From the NCBI RefSeq assembly GCF_013466425.1, contig NZ_CP059165.1, positions 5,146,001-5,210,000 of the forward strand: a stretch of 64,000 nt of DNA, written 5' to 3'. The DNA comes from Mycobacterium vicinigordonae (GTDB lineage: Bacteria > Actinomycetota > Actinomycetes > Mycobacteriales > Mycobacteriaceae). Each line of letters begins with the position of its first letter. Position 1 is the stretch's first letter. Of the stretch, positions 54,146 through 63,910 are shown in pieces. Both the position numbers and the translations under genes were made by a program. The notes beneath the pieces are model-generated. The model saw only the letters and a program-made list of their open reading frames with translations. It did no database searches and was not told where the DNA came from.

Positions 54146-55600
54146 ATGAGACGTAACCGTGTCCTGGCGCCGCATCAATCTGGCGACGACTCGCCGCTGG
54201 AGTCGAAAGTCGTTGTCCACAAAATTCCCACCGCACCGGCGGCATTGCCGCTGGTCGGCCACAGCGTGCCGTTGCTGCGTGACCCACTGTCGTTCCTGCG
54301 GTCCTTACCCGCCCAAGGCGACCTGGTGCGGATCCGGATCGGTCCCGCAGCCGCCGTGGTGGTGTGCACCCCTGAGCTCACCCACCAAGTCCTTTGCGAC
54401 GACCGCACTTTCGACAAAGGCGGCTTTTTCTTCGACAGGTTCAGAGAAATGCTTGGCGACGGTATTGGCACCTGCCGCCGTAGCCAGCACCGACGGCAGC
54501 GCCGCCTTTTGCAACCGGCTTTCCACTCGCAGCGGTTGCCCGGCTATGCGGAGACCATGGTCACCCAGGTGGATGCGACGGTCGGGAGCTGGCGTAACGG
54601 ACAGATCATCGACGTGCCCACGGAGATGATGACGATCACCAGCCGGACGCTGCTCACCACAATGTTCTCCAATAGTCTGCCTGCCTCCGTGTTGCGGGAC
54701 GCCCTCGACGATGTTGCCGCCATTTTCGAGGCCCTGTATTGGCGGATGCTGACGCCGCCGCCGTTGGATCGGTTGCCCACCCGCGGCAACCGTCGCTACA
54801 ACCGCGCCCTGACCCGGTTGCGTCATGCGGTCGGTTCGGCAATTGCCGACCGACGTGCCGATGGCGGCGATCACCGCGACCTTCTCTCGGCGATGCTGAG
54901 CGCCCGCGATGTCGATAACGGCGACGGCGCCCTGACCGACGCCGAGGTCGTCGACCAGGTCGTGTCGTTTTTCGTTGCGGGCACCGAGACCACTGCTCTT
55001 ACGATCGCCTGGGCGCTGCATTTGCTCACCCAGCACCCTGATATCGAACGACGCCTGCACACTGAGATCGATGCAGCCCTGTCGGGCCGCTCAGCCACTC
55101 ACGCCGACTTGCCCCGGCTAGGGTTGGTCAGCCGCATCGTCACCGAGACCCTCCGCCTCTACCCGCCGGGGTGGATCATTACCCGCCAGGTCAGCGCCGA
55201 TACCTGCCTTGGCGACCATCGTATTTCGGCCGGGGCAACGGTGATCTTCAGCCCATACCTGATCCACCATCGACCTGATCTCTACCCTGACCCCGAGCGC
55301 TTCGACCCCGACCGGTGGCTGCCCGAGCGGGCCAAGGCTGTCCGGCGCGACGCCTTCATCCCCTTCGGCGGCGGTGCGCGCAGGTGCATGGGTGATCAGT
55401 TCGGCATCACCGAGGCCGTACTGGCCTTGGCTACCATCGCCGCCAACTGGCGGATGGAGCCGATTCCTGGCCTGCCTGTCCACACAGCCGCGGAAGCGTC
55501 ATTGCGCCCACGAGGACTCCGCTTGGTTGCCATTGCTCGCACGGATGACCACACCCGCGAGAAAACCGGCGCACCTCAAGCGAGCCGACAAATTGGTTAA
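54146..55600 (+). CDS. Cytochrome P450 of the terpenoid operon
   Basis: The 484-residue P450 has FFVAGTETTALTIAW as the I-helix, ETLR as ExxR, and FIPFGGGARRCMGDQFG as the haem loop with ligand Cys414. The N-terminal region PTAPAALPLVGHSVPLL has the Pro-rich hinge typical of the CYP170/CYP183-like group that oxidises sesqui- and diterpenes in actinobacteria, but it has no membrane anchor. Its position between the prenyl synthase and terpene synthase strongly suggests it oxidises the cyclised product. The start is ATG at 54146, 9 bases after the previous stop. Confidence 0.92.
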   Translation: MRRNRVLAPHQSGDDSPLESKVVVHKIPTAPAALPLVGHSVPLLRDPLSFLRSLPAQGDLVRIRIGPAAAVVVCTPELTHQVLCDDRTFDKGGFFFDRFREMLGDGIGTCRRSQHRRQRRLLQPAFHSQRLPGYAETMVTQVDATVGSWRNGQIIDVPTEMMTITSRTLLTTMFSNSLPASVLRDALDDVAAIFEALYWRMLTPPPLDRLPTRGNRRYNRALTRLRHAVGSAIADRRADGGDHRDLLSAMLSARDVDNGDGALTDAEVVDQVVSFFVAGTETTALTIAWALHLLTQHPDIERRLHTEIDAALSGRSATHADLPRLGLVSRIVTETLRLYPPGWIITRQVSADTCLGDHRISAGATVIFSPYLIHHRPDLYPDPERFDPDRWLPERAKAVRRDAFIPFGGGARRCMGDQFGITEAVLALATIAANWRMEPIPGLPVHTAAEASLRPRGLRLVAIARTDDHTREKTGAPQASRQIG

Positions 55601-55615
55601 CTCGGAGGTGCGCTC

Positions 55616-56611
55616 GTGACCATCACCGCGGATTTCACGCTGCCCGAAATCCATTGCCCGTTTCCGTCCGCCTTCGCCCATTCACGTCACTCGGCCGGAG
55701 CCGAAGTAAAACAGGCAATGTCGACCGTCCTCCACGGCAGCACAGGCAATTCAGTTCGGCGAGCCGTCTCAGGAATACATCTTGTGGACTATGCCGGCCG
55801 CCTTTATCCCGACGTGACGGCGGACGGGCTGCAGACAATCGCCTGGTACTTTTCCTTCTTCTCCCTGCTAGACGACTGGTCCGAACAGCAGGACGGCGAC
55901 GGACACCCGGATACCCCGGGGCTGATCCAGCACCTTCACCGCGCGGCACTTCGGCTGCTCGACTACCCCGACGCGGATAGCAACGATCCCCGCATTCTTG
56001 AACTGGCCCACGTTGTTCGCCCACTCAGTCGGCTTCTCAGTGCCACAGCCAATCCGGACATTGTCGAACGCTTCCGGATCGCTCTCGAAAGAGCCCTGCA
56101 AGCCCGGATTTGGGAACTTGATCACCTAAGAACCGGGAGTGTGCCGTCCTTGGCGGTGTATCCGCGGTTGCGGCGGCAGAGCTCGATGGCCCTTCCCCTG
56201 CTCGAGCTTCATCCGGCGCTCCTGGAACTGCCTACCACCGCGCAGTCGCTGGACCATCCAGCAGTCCGACAGCTGCGCACGATGCTGCTCAACTGCGTGT
56301 TGTGGAGCAATGACTTGTTATCGCTGGCAAGGGAACTACGTGAACGGTCTTGCATGAATCTCGCCCTCGTCTTGCAGGAGGACCTCGGATGCGATCTCCA
56401 ACGAGCCGTGACTGAGGTTGGCCAGATGATCAAACGAGAAGCCCTCGCATACCTTCTCCTCAAGGAGCAGCTCCCTCGCATAGGTATCAGTTCATCGGAC
56501 GAATTAGCTTCCGTCACAGCGCTTCTCGATCGCGAGGAACGGTGGTATGCCGACTCGATCCAATGGCATAAATCCCCGCGCTATCAGGGCGACCCAGTGC
56601 AGGCGCAATGA
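55616..56611 (+). CDS. Class I terpene synthase
   Basis: The 331-residue protein has both metal-binding motifs of class I terpene cyclases. DDWSE is at residues 86-90 within SFFSLLDDWSEQ, and the NSE triad is in SNDLLSLARE (Asn232, Ser236, Glu240). The C-terminal RY pair, which senses diphosphate, is Arg322-Tyr323. Such enzymes ionise a linear prenyl diphosphate, or a bicyclic one from a class II enzyme, and quench the cation. The product cannot be predicted. The start is a GTG at 55616 with GGAGG at 55603-55607. It is 15 bases after the P450 and 55 bases before the membrane protein. Confidence 0.93.
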   Translation: MTITADFTLPEIHCPFPSAFAHSRHSAGAEVKQAMSTVLHGSTGNSVRRAVSGIHLVDYAGRLYPDVTADGLQTIAWYFSFFSLLDDWSEQQDGDGHPDTPGLIQHLHRAALRLLDYPDADSNDPRILELAHVVRPLSRLLSATANPDIVERFRIALERALQARIWELDHLRTGSVPSLAVYPRLRRQSSMALPLLELHPALLELPTTAQSLDHPAVRQLRTMLLNCVLWSNDLLSLARELRERSCMNLALVLQEDLGCDLQRAVTEVGQMIKREALAYLLLKEQLPRIGISSSDELASVTALLDREERWYADSIQWHKSPRYQGDPVQAQ

Positions 56612-56666
56612 CACCGCAACCAAGCACAGCACGGCAAGTCAACCACCCCACGATTGGAGAGCAGCG

Positions 56667-57383
56667 ATGACCATAGGCATCTTGGACGCCACAGACGCGA
56701 GGGATATCCGAGCCGCTGGATGGGCCGGCATTCTGGCCGTCATCCCCGGAATTGTGGCGAACTTTCTAACCGGTACCCCGCAGGAGCCCTATCCCAATTG
56801 GGCCTGGACCGACCAGCATCTGGTCAGCTACTTCGCTGGCCAGCAGTCGGCGGTCGCCGTGCAGCTCCTGCTCACGAATGCGGGTTTCGTCTTACTGATA
56901 TGGGTGGTGGCCGGCGTGAAACGAGCGGTACTCACCGACACCCGGCCGTCGCTACACACCGACCTGATGGTCCCATCCGCCGCGATAACGACGGTCGCGC
57001 TACTGCTAGGCAACGGCCTCTACTGGACCGCGGGGTTACGGGGCTTCCCCCCGCAGTTGGTTCGACTCGCTTTCGACATGCTCATTACCTCCGGATACAT
57101 CGGTGTCATGATCAGTGCGGCGGTCATGCTCTTTAGCGTCGGCATCGCCATGCGGCGCAGCGCGGTCTTCCCCAAATCACTGGCGATCGTCACGCCCTGG
57201 GCGGCCATTCCACTGGCCGCCGGCCCATTCTGCTTGTTGGCCGACTCCGGCCCGGCGGCACCCATCAGCTTCTTGAGCTTGGTCCCGTACTTGGTGCTTT
57301 ACGTCTGGCTCGCGGTCACCGGCGTCGTCATGTTACGACTCACCGCCGCCAACCGCGTCGCACTCAGCCAGTCGACCGACTAG
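56667..57383 (+). CDS. Six-helix membrane protein of the terpenoid operon
   Basis: The 238-residue protein has about six hydrophobic helices, at residues 17-35, 63-84, 101-122, 139-162, 172-192 and 203-225. The first loop contains Pro-rich TPQEPYPNWAWTDQH, with acidic and aromatic residues. I do not recognise the family with confidence; DUF4386-type proteins look broadly alike. Size and helix count are also similar to membrane terpene cyclases of the Pyr4/DmtA1 kind, which are nearby in concept only. A transporter or membrane-bound tailoring enzyme is possible. It sits in the middle of the operon, behind an AGAG site and ATG at 56667. Confidence 0.7.
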   Translation: MTIGILDATDARDIRAAGWAGILAVIPGIVANFLTGTPQEPYPNWAWTDQHLVSYFAGQQSAVAVQLLLTNAGFVLLIWVVAGVKRAVLTDTRPSLHTDLMVPSAAITTVALLLGNGLYWTAGLRGFPPQLVRLAFDMLITSGYIGVMISAAVMLFSVGIAMRRSAVFPKSLAIVTPWAAIPLAAGPFCLLADSGPAAPISFLSLVPYLVLYVWLAVTGVVMLRLTAANRVALSQSTD

Positions 57384-57448
57384 ACGCATACCTATCAACA
57401 GGGTTGGCAACTCAAATCTGCACAGCCACCGACACTTTGGAGACCGGT

Positions 57449-58465
57449 ATGAATACGCCCATTCAACGAGCCATCACATACCTCGCCGAACAGCACGCCA
57501 TCGGTTATCCGAACGCGGTGCACAAGATGGGTTCCTACTCAACCGCGAAGTTTGTTCAACTCGCGGCCGATCACCTTGGCCTCACTGCAGACCAGGTACA
57601 CAAATTCTCCACATTCACGTGTGAGAACAAGGCGTATCACGTGGCGATGATCACGGACGCCCTGCAAGACGCGGTCGAGGCGGGACATTCCCAATGCCAA
57701 GCGATGGTCGATGACAATGTCGACTATCTGCTCGGCTGCCGGGATGAAATATCCTGGCGCTACTTTCCCGGGTTCGATCCACTACCGTACGACGCCGACA
57801 GTCTTGGCCAGATAACACAGGTGCTTGTTCGAGCGGGGCGAGCGGAGCCCGAAATACTAGAGAAAGCATTCGAACTCGCTGCCCTTAACGCATGGCCAGA
57901 CGGCCCCATAAGTACTTTCTTCGCGACCGATCCGAACGACAGAATCACTGTCAACAAGATCTGGGGCCGTGGGCGCGACGACAGCGGACGCGACGCCGAG
58001 GTCGTCGCCAACCTTCTCTACGGGGCCATGCTCTATCAAGATAGAGTGGGCGACTCACCATTAACCCCACTGCTGGAAACAGCAACCAAGTGGCTGACGA
58101 TTCAACAACAGCCGATGGGGTTCTGGCGTGCCGCATGGTATGTCGGCACCTCCTATAGCACTTATATTGTTGTGCGCCAACTTGTTGCGGCGGGTGGCTA
58201 CCAGGAATCAGTTGACCATGCGGTCCGCTTTCTCAGCCAAGCACCTGCGCCCGATCCGCTGAACCGAGCCCTGGCGATGCTGGCGATGACCGCGACGAAC
58301 CGCACACCCGATCGCGAGGACCTAGACCTTCTTCGGGACACCCAATTCCATGATGGATCCTGGGAAGCCATCCCGCTGCTGGACAACCACGCACGAATCT
58401 GGGGAAGCCGCGCAGTCAGCACCGCCATCTGCCTCAAGGCACTGGTGCGGCAGGAGTCTCAGTGA
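57449..58465 (+). CDS. Short alpha-toroid protein (squalene-cyclase/class II cyclase-like)
   Basis: The 338-residue protein looks like a single alpha/alpha barrel of the prenyltransferase/squalene-oxidase repeat fold. Two QW-type repeats end in QQQPMGFW (218-226) and DTQFHDGSW (297-305), and [12 protein letters not shown] is another helix pair. YDADSLGQ (DADS at 115-118) lies where class II cyclases have DxDD. The catalytic Asp of SHC is the third position (Asp117 here), and the fourth is Ser, as in oxidosqualene cyclases, where Cys follows the catalytic Asp. It could be a small class II cyclase or a non-catalytic partner. I chose the ATG at 57449 with GGAG upstream; a TTG at 57404 also opens the frame. 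Its stop overlaps ispH. Confidence 0.75.
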   Translation: MNTPIQRAITYLAEQHAIGYPNAVHKMGSYSTAKFVQLAADHLGLTADQVHKFSTFTCENKAYHVAMITDALQDAVEAGHSQCQAMVDDNVDYLLGCRDEISWRYFPGFDPLPYDADSLGQITQVLVRAGRAEPEILEKAFELAALNAWPDGPISTFFATDPNDRITVNKIWGRGRDDSGRDAEVVANLLYGAMLYQDRVGDSPLTPLLETATKWLTIQQQPMGFWRAAWYVGTSYSTYIVVRQLVAAGGYQESVDHAVRFLSQAPAPDPLNRALAMLAMTATNRTPDREDLDLLRDTQFHDGSWEAIPLLDNHARIWGSRAVSTAICLKALVRQESQ

Positions 58466-59448
58466 CTATTGCCGATTCCCCGCCGCAGCTGCAGTCGCAG
58501 TTATCCACTACCACAGTACTTTTAGCGTCGCCACGCTCATTCTGCGCGGGTGTGCAACGGGCCATCGAAACGGTTGAGCGGGTGCTCGATCGTGCCACGG
58601 GGCCGGTGTACGTGCGCAAGCAGATTGTGCACAACCGCACAGTAGTCGCCGAATTGAGCTCCCGTGGAGCAATTTTCGTCGACGAACTGGACGAGATCCC
58701 CGATCCACCCGCCCTGGGTACCGTCGTGGTCTTCTCCGCTCATGGCGTGTCCCCGGCAGTGCACGCGGCAGCCAAGCAACGCGGACTGGAAGTCGTTGAT
58801 GCCACCTGTCCGCTGGTCACGAAGGTTCATGTGGAAGCCACGCGGTTTGCCGGGCGGGGCGACACGGTGCTGTTGATCGGACACGCTGGACATGAAGAGA
58901 CGGAAGGCACGCTGGGGGTTGCTCCCGAGTCAACCCTATTGGTACAGAACGTAGATGACGTAGCCAGCCTGGATCTCCCCGGAGACGCCCAAGTGTCGTA
59001 CCTGACTCAAACGACGCTAGCGTTGGATGAAACCTCCGACGTCATAGCTGCGCTGCGTCGGCGGTTCTCCAGGCTTAGCGAACCGCCGTCAGAAGACATC
59101 TGTTACGCGACGACCAATCGCCAGCGCGCGGTCGACGCAATCGTCGGGCAATGCGATGTCCTGCTGGTGATCGGGTCACAAAACTCGTCGAACTCGCAGC
59201 GGTTGGTCGAGTTGGCCCGACGGCGCGATACTCCGGCCTACCTAATCGACGGGCCAAGCGATATCGACCCGAGGTGGCTGGATGCAGTGGCAGTGATCGG
59301 CGTCACTGCTGGCGCTTCGGCGCCACCGCAGCTGGTTGAGCAGGTGGTCGACGCACTGCGGCAGCGCGGGCCGATTGATGTGGTCGAAGACCCGGTGACG
59401 ACGGAATCCGTGCGGTTCAACCTGCCGCGAAAGGTGCGCGCGCTGTGA
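58462..59448 (+). CDS. ispH: 4-hydroxy-3-methylbut-2-enyl diphosphate reductase (second copy)
   Basis: The 328-residue protein has the three cluster-binding Cys in RSFCAGV (about residue 28), DATCPLVT and [21 protein letters not shown] carries the substrate-binding His, [13 protein letters not shown] the catalytic Glu, and [12 protein letters not shown] the Ser/Asn site. IspH makes IPP and DMAPP from HMBPP. Mycobacteria normally have a housekeeping ispH elsewhere, so this is probably an additional copy, like M. tuberculosis lytB1. The start is a GTG overlapping the previous stop, and the gene overlaps dxs by four bases. Confidence 0.95.
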   Translation: MTIADSPPQLQSQLSTTTVLLASPRSFCAGVQRAIETVERVLDRATGPVYVRKQIVHNRTVVAELSSRGAIFVDELDEIPDPPALGTVVVFSAHGVSPAVHAAAKQRGLEVVDATCPLVTKVHVEATRFAGRGDTVLLIGHAGHEETEGTLGVAPESTLLVQNVDDVASLDLPGDAQVSYLTQTTLALDETSDVIAALRRRFSRLSEPPSEDICYATTNRQRAVDAIVGQCDVLLVIGSQNSSNSQRLVELARRRDTPAYLIDGPSDIDPRWLDAVAVIGVTAGASAPPQLVEQVVDALRQRGPIDVVEDPVTTESVRFNLPRKVRAL

Positions 59449-61304
59449 CCATTGCCATGCGGGCCGATCAGCCCGACCTACTGTCATTCATCCGGGGTCC
59501 GCAGGATGTCCAAGCTCTGTCTGATGACCAATTGCCGTTGTTGGCTGCGCAGATACGCCGGCGCATGATTGACACGGTTACGAGCACCGGGGGTCACCTC
59601 GGCGCGGGGCTAGGTACTGTCGAACTAACCATCGCGCTGCACCGCGTGTTTTGCTCCCCGCGCGACATTGTTGTGTTCGATACCGGACATCAAACGTACC
59701 CGCACAAACTACTGACCGGCCGCATCAATCAGTTCGACACCCTGCGCCAACCCGCCGGGTTGTCGGGATATCCAAGTCGCAGCGAATCAGACCATGACTG
59801 GGTCGAAAACTCACATGCATCAGTAAGTTTGGCATGGGTCGACGGTATCGCCAGAGCACTGAGCCTGCAGGGTCGGCATGATCGCCATGTCGTAGCTGTC
59901 ATTGGCGATGGGGCCCTTACCGGCGGAGTCGCGTGGGAGGGTCTGAACAATCTGGGCGGCACCGACCGCCCGGCGATCATTGTGCTCAACGACAACGGAC
60001 GGTCCTATGATCCCACGATCGGCGCTGTCGCCGCGCACCTCGAGGAACTCCGCCGCGGTGCTAGCACAGTTCCAAATCTGTTCGAAGTCTTAGGGTTTTC
60101 GTATATCGGCCCGGTAGACGGTCACCACATCGAATCGATTTGCGTGGCGCTACGGCAAGCGGCCGCACTGAACCAGCCGGTCGTCGTCCACGCGGTCACC
60201 GCCAAAGGGCGCGGGTATCCACCGGCCGAAGCGGATGAAGACGACCGCATGCATGCCTGCGGTGTAGTCGATGTAGCGACCGGCCGGCCCACCAAGAAGA
60301 GCCCACCGACCTGGACTGACATATTCGAGCAAGAGCTCGTGCGCATCGCGGACGAACGGCCAGAGGTCGTCGGAATGACAGCCGCCATGCGCCTGCCCGC
60401 CGGCCTTGGAGCGCTATCACGCAAGTACCCCGAGCGAGTATTCGACTCGGGCATTGCCGAACAACACCTACTGGCCTGTGCCGCAGGCCTGGCAAGTGCG
60501 GGGGCACATCCTGTGGTGACGCTCTATTCGACCTTCCTGAATCGAGCCTTCGACCAGTTGATGTTCGATGTCGGACTGCATCGCCTGCCCGTCACGCTAG
60601 TCCTTGACAGAGCCGGTATTACCGGCCCGGACGGAGCAAGCCATCACGGAATGTGGGATTTGGCGCTGCTGGCCACGGTGCCTGGAATGCGCGTCGCCTG
60701 CCCACGTGACGAGCTGAGACTGCGCCAACAGCTCTCCGCAGCAGTTGGACTGACGTCACCAAATGCTGTGCGCTATCCGAAAGGATTACCCGACAAGGAT
60801 ATTCCAGCAATCGACCACATCGCTGGGGTCGATGTCCTTTACCTCAGCGGGACATCCCGTCGTGACGTGCTGCTGATCGCGGTAGGTGCGATGGCGCGAC
60901 CATGCCTCGACGCCGCGCAGTGCCTCAGTGCGGCGGGCGCCGGTGTGACCGTCGTCGACCCAGGTTGGGTCTGGCCACCCAACCCCGTCCTGATCGAGTT
61001 GGCCAGCCAGCATCGGATCACCGTCACAGTCGAGGATGGAGTCGCCGAAGCGGGGATCGGCACCCGAATGCGCCACCAAATCAAGCAGCTGAGTCCCCAA
61101 GCACATATCTACAGCCTGGGCTTGCCGACGGACTACATCGCACACGCCGCCCGCAACCAGATCCTCGACGAGTTCGGCATGTCCGGAACCGTAATCGGTG
61201 CAAAGTGCCGGTCATTGCTCGAAGCGGCCAGCACAGTTCCGACGGTCGATCGGTGCGCCTATCAGCGTGATCTAGTCATGGGCGTCCCACCGGAGACACG
61301 ATGA
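59445..61304 (+). CDS. dxs: 1-deoxy-D-xylulose-5-phosphate synthase (second copy)
   Basis: The 619-residue thiamine-diphosphate enzyme has [31 protein letters not shown] (quoted in part as GGHLGAGLG) and [13 protein letters not shown] for cofactor binding. GIAEQH carries the catalytic Glu, and [11 protein letters not shown] and [15 protein letters not shown] complete the DXS signatures. The usual GHSSTSIS segment is ENSHASVS here. DXS is the first and flux-controlling MEP step, using pyruvate and glyceraldehyde-3-phosphate. As with M. tuberculosis dxs2, it is probably an additional copy that raises precursor supply for the cluster. The GTG start and the stop overlap both neighbours by four bases. 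Confidence 0.95.
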   Translation: MTIAMRADQPDLLSFIRGPQDVQALSDDQLPLLAAQIRRRMIDTVTSTGGHLGAGLGTVELTIALHRVFCSPRDIVVFDTGHQTYPHKLLTGRINQFDTLRQPAGLSGYPSRSESDHDWVENSHASVSLAWVDGIARALSLQGRHDRHVVAVIGDGALTGGVAWEGLNNLGGTDRPAIIVLNDNGRSYDPTIGAVAAHLEELRRGASTVPNLFEVLGFSYIGPVDGHHIESICVALRQAAALNQPVVVHAVTAKGRGYPPAEADEDDRMHACGVVDVATGRPTKKSPPTWTDIFEQELVRIADERPEVVGMTAAMRLPAGLGALSRKYPERVFDSGIAEQHLLACAAGLASAGAHPVVTLYSTFLNRAFDQLMFDVGLHRLPVTLVLDRAGITGPDGASHHGMWDLALLATVPGMRVACPRDELRLRQQLSAAVGLTSPNAVRYPKGLPDKDIPAIDHIAGVDVLYLSGTSRRDVLLIAVGAMARPCLDAAQCLSAAGAGVTVVDPGWVWPPNPVLIELASQHRITVTVEDGVAEAGIGTRMRHQIKQLSPQAHIYSLGLPTDYIAHAARNQILDEFGMSGTVIGAKCRSLLEAASTVPTVDRCAYQRDLVMGVPPETR

Positions 61305-62488
61305 CTGTCGCGCTCGGTATCCCCGCACCGCCAGTTCCGACGTTGGCCCCGCGACGTCCGACCCGCCAACTGATGGTCGGCAACCAGGGCATCGGAAGCG
61401 ATTATCCCGTTGCGGTGCAATCGATGACGACGACAAAGACCCATTGTGTGAACTCGACCCTGCAACAGATCGCCGAGCTGACAGCAGCGGGCTGCGACAT
61501 CGTGCGAGTGGCGTGCCCACGTCAAGAGGACGCCGACGCGCTACCTCAGATCGCCAAGCGAAGTCCTATCCCGGTAATCGCGGATATCCATTTCCAACCC
61601 AAGTACATCTTCGCCGCGATTGCCGCTGGGTGTGCCGCTGTCCGGGTAAACCCAGGCAACATAAAAGAATTCGACGGCCGGGTGGGAGAGGTGGCCAAGG
61701 CTGCGGGTGACGCCGGCATCCCGATCCGCATCGGAGTCAATGCCGGCTCATTGGACCGGCGGTTCATCCAGAGGTACGGCAAGGCCACCCCAGAGGCGCT
61801 AGTGGACAGCGCACTCTGGGAGGCATCCCTGTTTGAAGAACACGGTTTTGGAGATATCAAGATCAGCGTGAAACACCATGATCCAGTCATCATGGTGGCC
61901 GCGTACCAGCTACTGGCCGCACAGTGTGACTATCCGCTTCACCTCGGTGTCACCGAAGCCGGTCCCGCATTCCAGGGCACCATCAAGTCAGCAGTCGCTT
62001 TCGGCGCCTTGCTATCCGGGGGCATCGGCGACACCATCCGGGTGTCGCTGTCGGCGCCGCCAGTCGAAGAGGTCAAGGTTGGCAATCAAATCCTCGAATC
62101 ACTCAACTTGCGGCCGCGATCGCTGGAGATCGTGTCGTGTCCGGCCTGTGGACGTGCGCAGGTCGACGTGTACAGATTGGCCAATGAAGTCAGCGCTGGC
62201 CTTGACGGGCTTGGGATTCCGCTGCGGGTTGCAGTGATGGGTTGCGTAGTTAACGGTCCTGGCGAGGCACGTGAGGCGGACCTGGGTGTGGCCTCCGGAA
62301 ACGGCAAAGGACAGATCTTTGTCAAGGGTGAGGTGATTAAAACCGTACCCGAGTCACAGATTGTGGAGACGTTGATTGCGGAGGCTTTGCGAATCGCAGA
62401 AGAGCAGGGATATGTCATTCCGTCGGCGGACGTCAGTGTGCAGGGTGTCCCGATCCCCGCTGCGGTAATCAGGGACGAAGCCGTTTGA
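61301..62488 (+). CDS. ispG: 4-hydroxy-3-methylbut-2-en-1-yl diphosphate synthase (second copy)
   Basis: The 395-residue protein has [14 protein letters not shown] at the TIM-barrel start, [20 protein letters not shown], and the iron-sulphur domain motifs SCPACGR and [14 protein letters not shown]. These give the three Cys and one Glu ligands of the [4Fe-4S] cluster. IspG reduces MEcPP to HMBPP, the substrate of IspH. The presence of ispG here is not part of the M. tuberculosis tuberculosinol region as I remember it. The ATG overlaps the dxs stop by four bases. Confidence 0.95.
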   Translation: MTVALGIPAPPVPTLAPRRPTRQLMVGNQGIGSDYPVAVQSMTTTKTHCVNSTLQQIAELTAAGCDIVRVACPRQEDADALPQIAKRSPIPVIADIHFQPKYIFAAIAAGCAAVRVNPGNIKEFDGRVGEVAKAAGDAGIPIRIGVNAGSLDRRFIQRYGKATPEALVDSALWEASLFEEHGFGDIKISVKHHDPVIMVAAYQLLAAQCDYPLHLGVTEAGPAFQGTIKSAVAFGALLSGGIGDTIRVSLSAPPVEEVKVGNQILESLNLRPRSLEIVSCPACGRAQVDVYRLANEVSAGLDGLGIPLRVAVMGCVVNGPGEAREADLGVASGNGKGQIFVKGEVIKTVPESQIVETLIAEALRIAEEQGYVIPSADVSVQGVPIPAAVIRDEAV

Positions 62489-62538
62489 CGTTCGAATAGT
62501 TCTCGGATTACTGGTTTTCGGGTTTGAGGGAGGTGTGA

Positions 62539-63837
62539 ATGGACAGCAACGAACGCTACGTTTCTCGGCTGGCGCCGTTGACCCTGAGAGTGAAGGGCAT
62601 GGCCAGCCCACAGCCCGTGTACCACCAGAAGGCCAAGGATGTGCGGGCCGAACGGGCCGAGGCGGGGGTGGTGACGTTGTACCGGCGCGACGACGTGGTC
62701 CGGATCAACCGTCATCCGGCCGTGCTGGGCGCGGGGGGTCGTGGCGGGAACTTCGGCAATGATAATCCCTTAATTCCGTTGGAGATCGACGGCGAGGACC
62801 ATAAGAAGTGGCGGCAGCTGCTGGACCCGCTCTTTGCGCCCAAGCCGATGGCACGGTTGGAAGGCTTGGTTCGCAAGCGCGCTGCAGAACTGGTAGACGG
62901 CTTTGCCGACGCGGGTACCGCCGAGTTGTACGAGGACTACTGCGTGCCACTGCCATGTTTGACGTTTCTGGAATTCGTCGGCGCCCCGGCCGAGGACATT
63001 GAATTCTTCGTACATTTCAAAGATGGCGTGTTGCATCCGCAAGGGAACACTCGCGACGAGATTCGGGCCAGCCAGGCCGCCTCGGGAGCCACGCTAGTCG
63101 ACTACTTCAGCAAGTTCTTTACCCAACGGCGAGCCGAAGGTGTTCGGGGTGACGATGTCCTTGCGGTGTTGCTGCGCTCGCAGATCGACGGTCGACCGCT
63201 TACCGATGCCGAACTACTGAACATCATCTACCTGCTGATGTTTGCCGGCCTGGACACCGTTACCGCGTCCATGTCGTGTCTACTAGCGTGGCTGGGCCAA
63301 CACCCGCACGAGTGCCGCCGGTTGGCCGAAGACCCCGCCCGAATCCCGGCTGCGGTCGAAGAACTAATGCGCCACCAATCACCGGCACCTAGCAGCATCC
63401 GTTACGCCACAGCGGATATCGACCTCGGCGACGGCCTAACGATCCAAGCCGGAGAAGCGATCCACGTCAGCTGGGCCGCCGCCAACGTCGACCCGACCGC
63501 GTATCCCGATCCCTTGCGGGTGGACTTCGAACGCGGGCGATTCCACCACCTCGCCTTTGGCAGCGGGGTCCACCGCTGCCTTGGTTCGCATCTGGCTCGG
63601 CTCGAATTGCGAGTCGCGCTCGAGGAGCTCTTGGCTCGCATCCCCGATTACGCAGTGGATACGGATGCGCTGGTCTACGACAACGTGTCTGTGCGCACCG
63701 TGCAACAACTGCACATCGCCTTCGACACCAACGCCGGGATCGCCGCATCCGGAGCCGGGGCTGCGTCGAACAAGACGGGGCTTGCCGCCAGCCACTGCCG
63801 AAGTCCAACAGATTCAGTCCATAGTCGTCATAGGTAG
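62539..63837 (+). CDS. Cytochrome P450, second of the terpenoid operon
   Basis: The 432-residue P450 has LLMFAGLDTVTAS as the I-helix (AGLDT), EELMRH as ExxR, and HLAFGSGVHRCLGSHLARLE as the haem loop, with ligand Cys347. It is different in sequence type from the P450 at 54146: this one is the class I soluble bacterial kind common in mycobacteria. The tail after about residue 400 is Ala/Gly-rich and probably disordered. It is 50 bases after ispG and probably the last gene of the operon. A later oxidation of the terpene is the most likely role. The start is ATG at 62539, with GGGAGG upstream. Confidence 0.9.
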   Translation: MDSNERYVSRLAPLTLRVKGMASPQPVYHQKAKDVRAERAEAGVVTLYRRDDVVRINRHPAVLGAGGRGGNFGNDNPLIPLEIDGEDHKKWRQLLDPLFAPKPMARLEGLVRKRAAELVDGFADAGTAELYEDYCVPLPCLTFLEFVGAPAEDIEFFVHFKDGVLHPQGNTRDEIRASQAASGATLVDYFSKFFTQRRAEGVRGDDVLAVLLRSQIDGRPLTDAELLNIIYLLMFAGLDTVTASMSCLLAWLGQHPHECRRLAEDPARIPAAVEELMRHQSPAPSSIRYATADIDLGDGLTIQAGEAIHVSWAAANVDPTAYPDPLRVDFERGRFHHLAFGSGVHRCLGSHLARLELRVALEELLARIPDYAVDTDALVYDNVSVRTVQQLHIAFDTNAGIAASGAGAASNKTGLAASHCRSPTDSVHSRHR

Positions 63838-63910
63838 ACCCATGGCCGGCAACAAAATTAAGCAAGGAAATGGCAATCAATGGGGGGCAGACGCGTCGTT
63901 AGGAGCCGCG

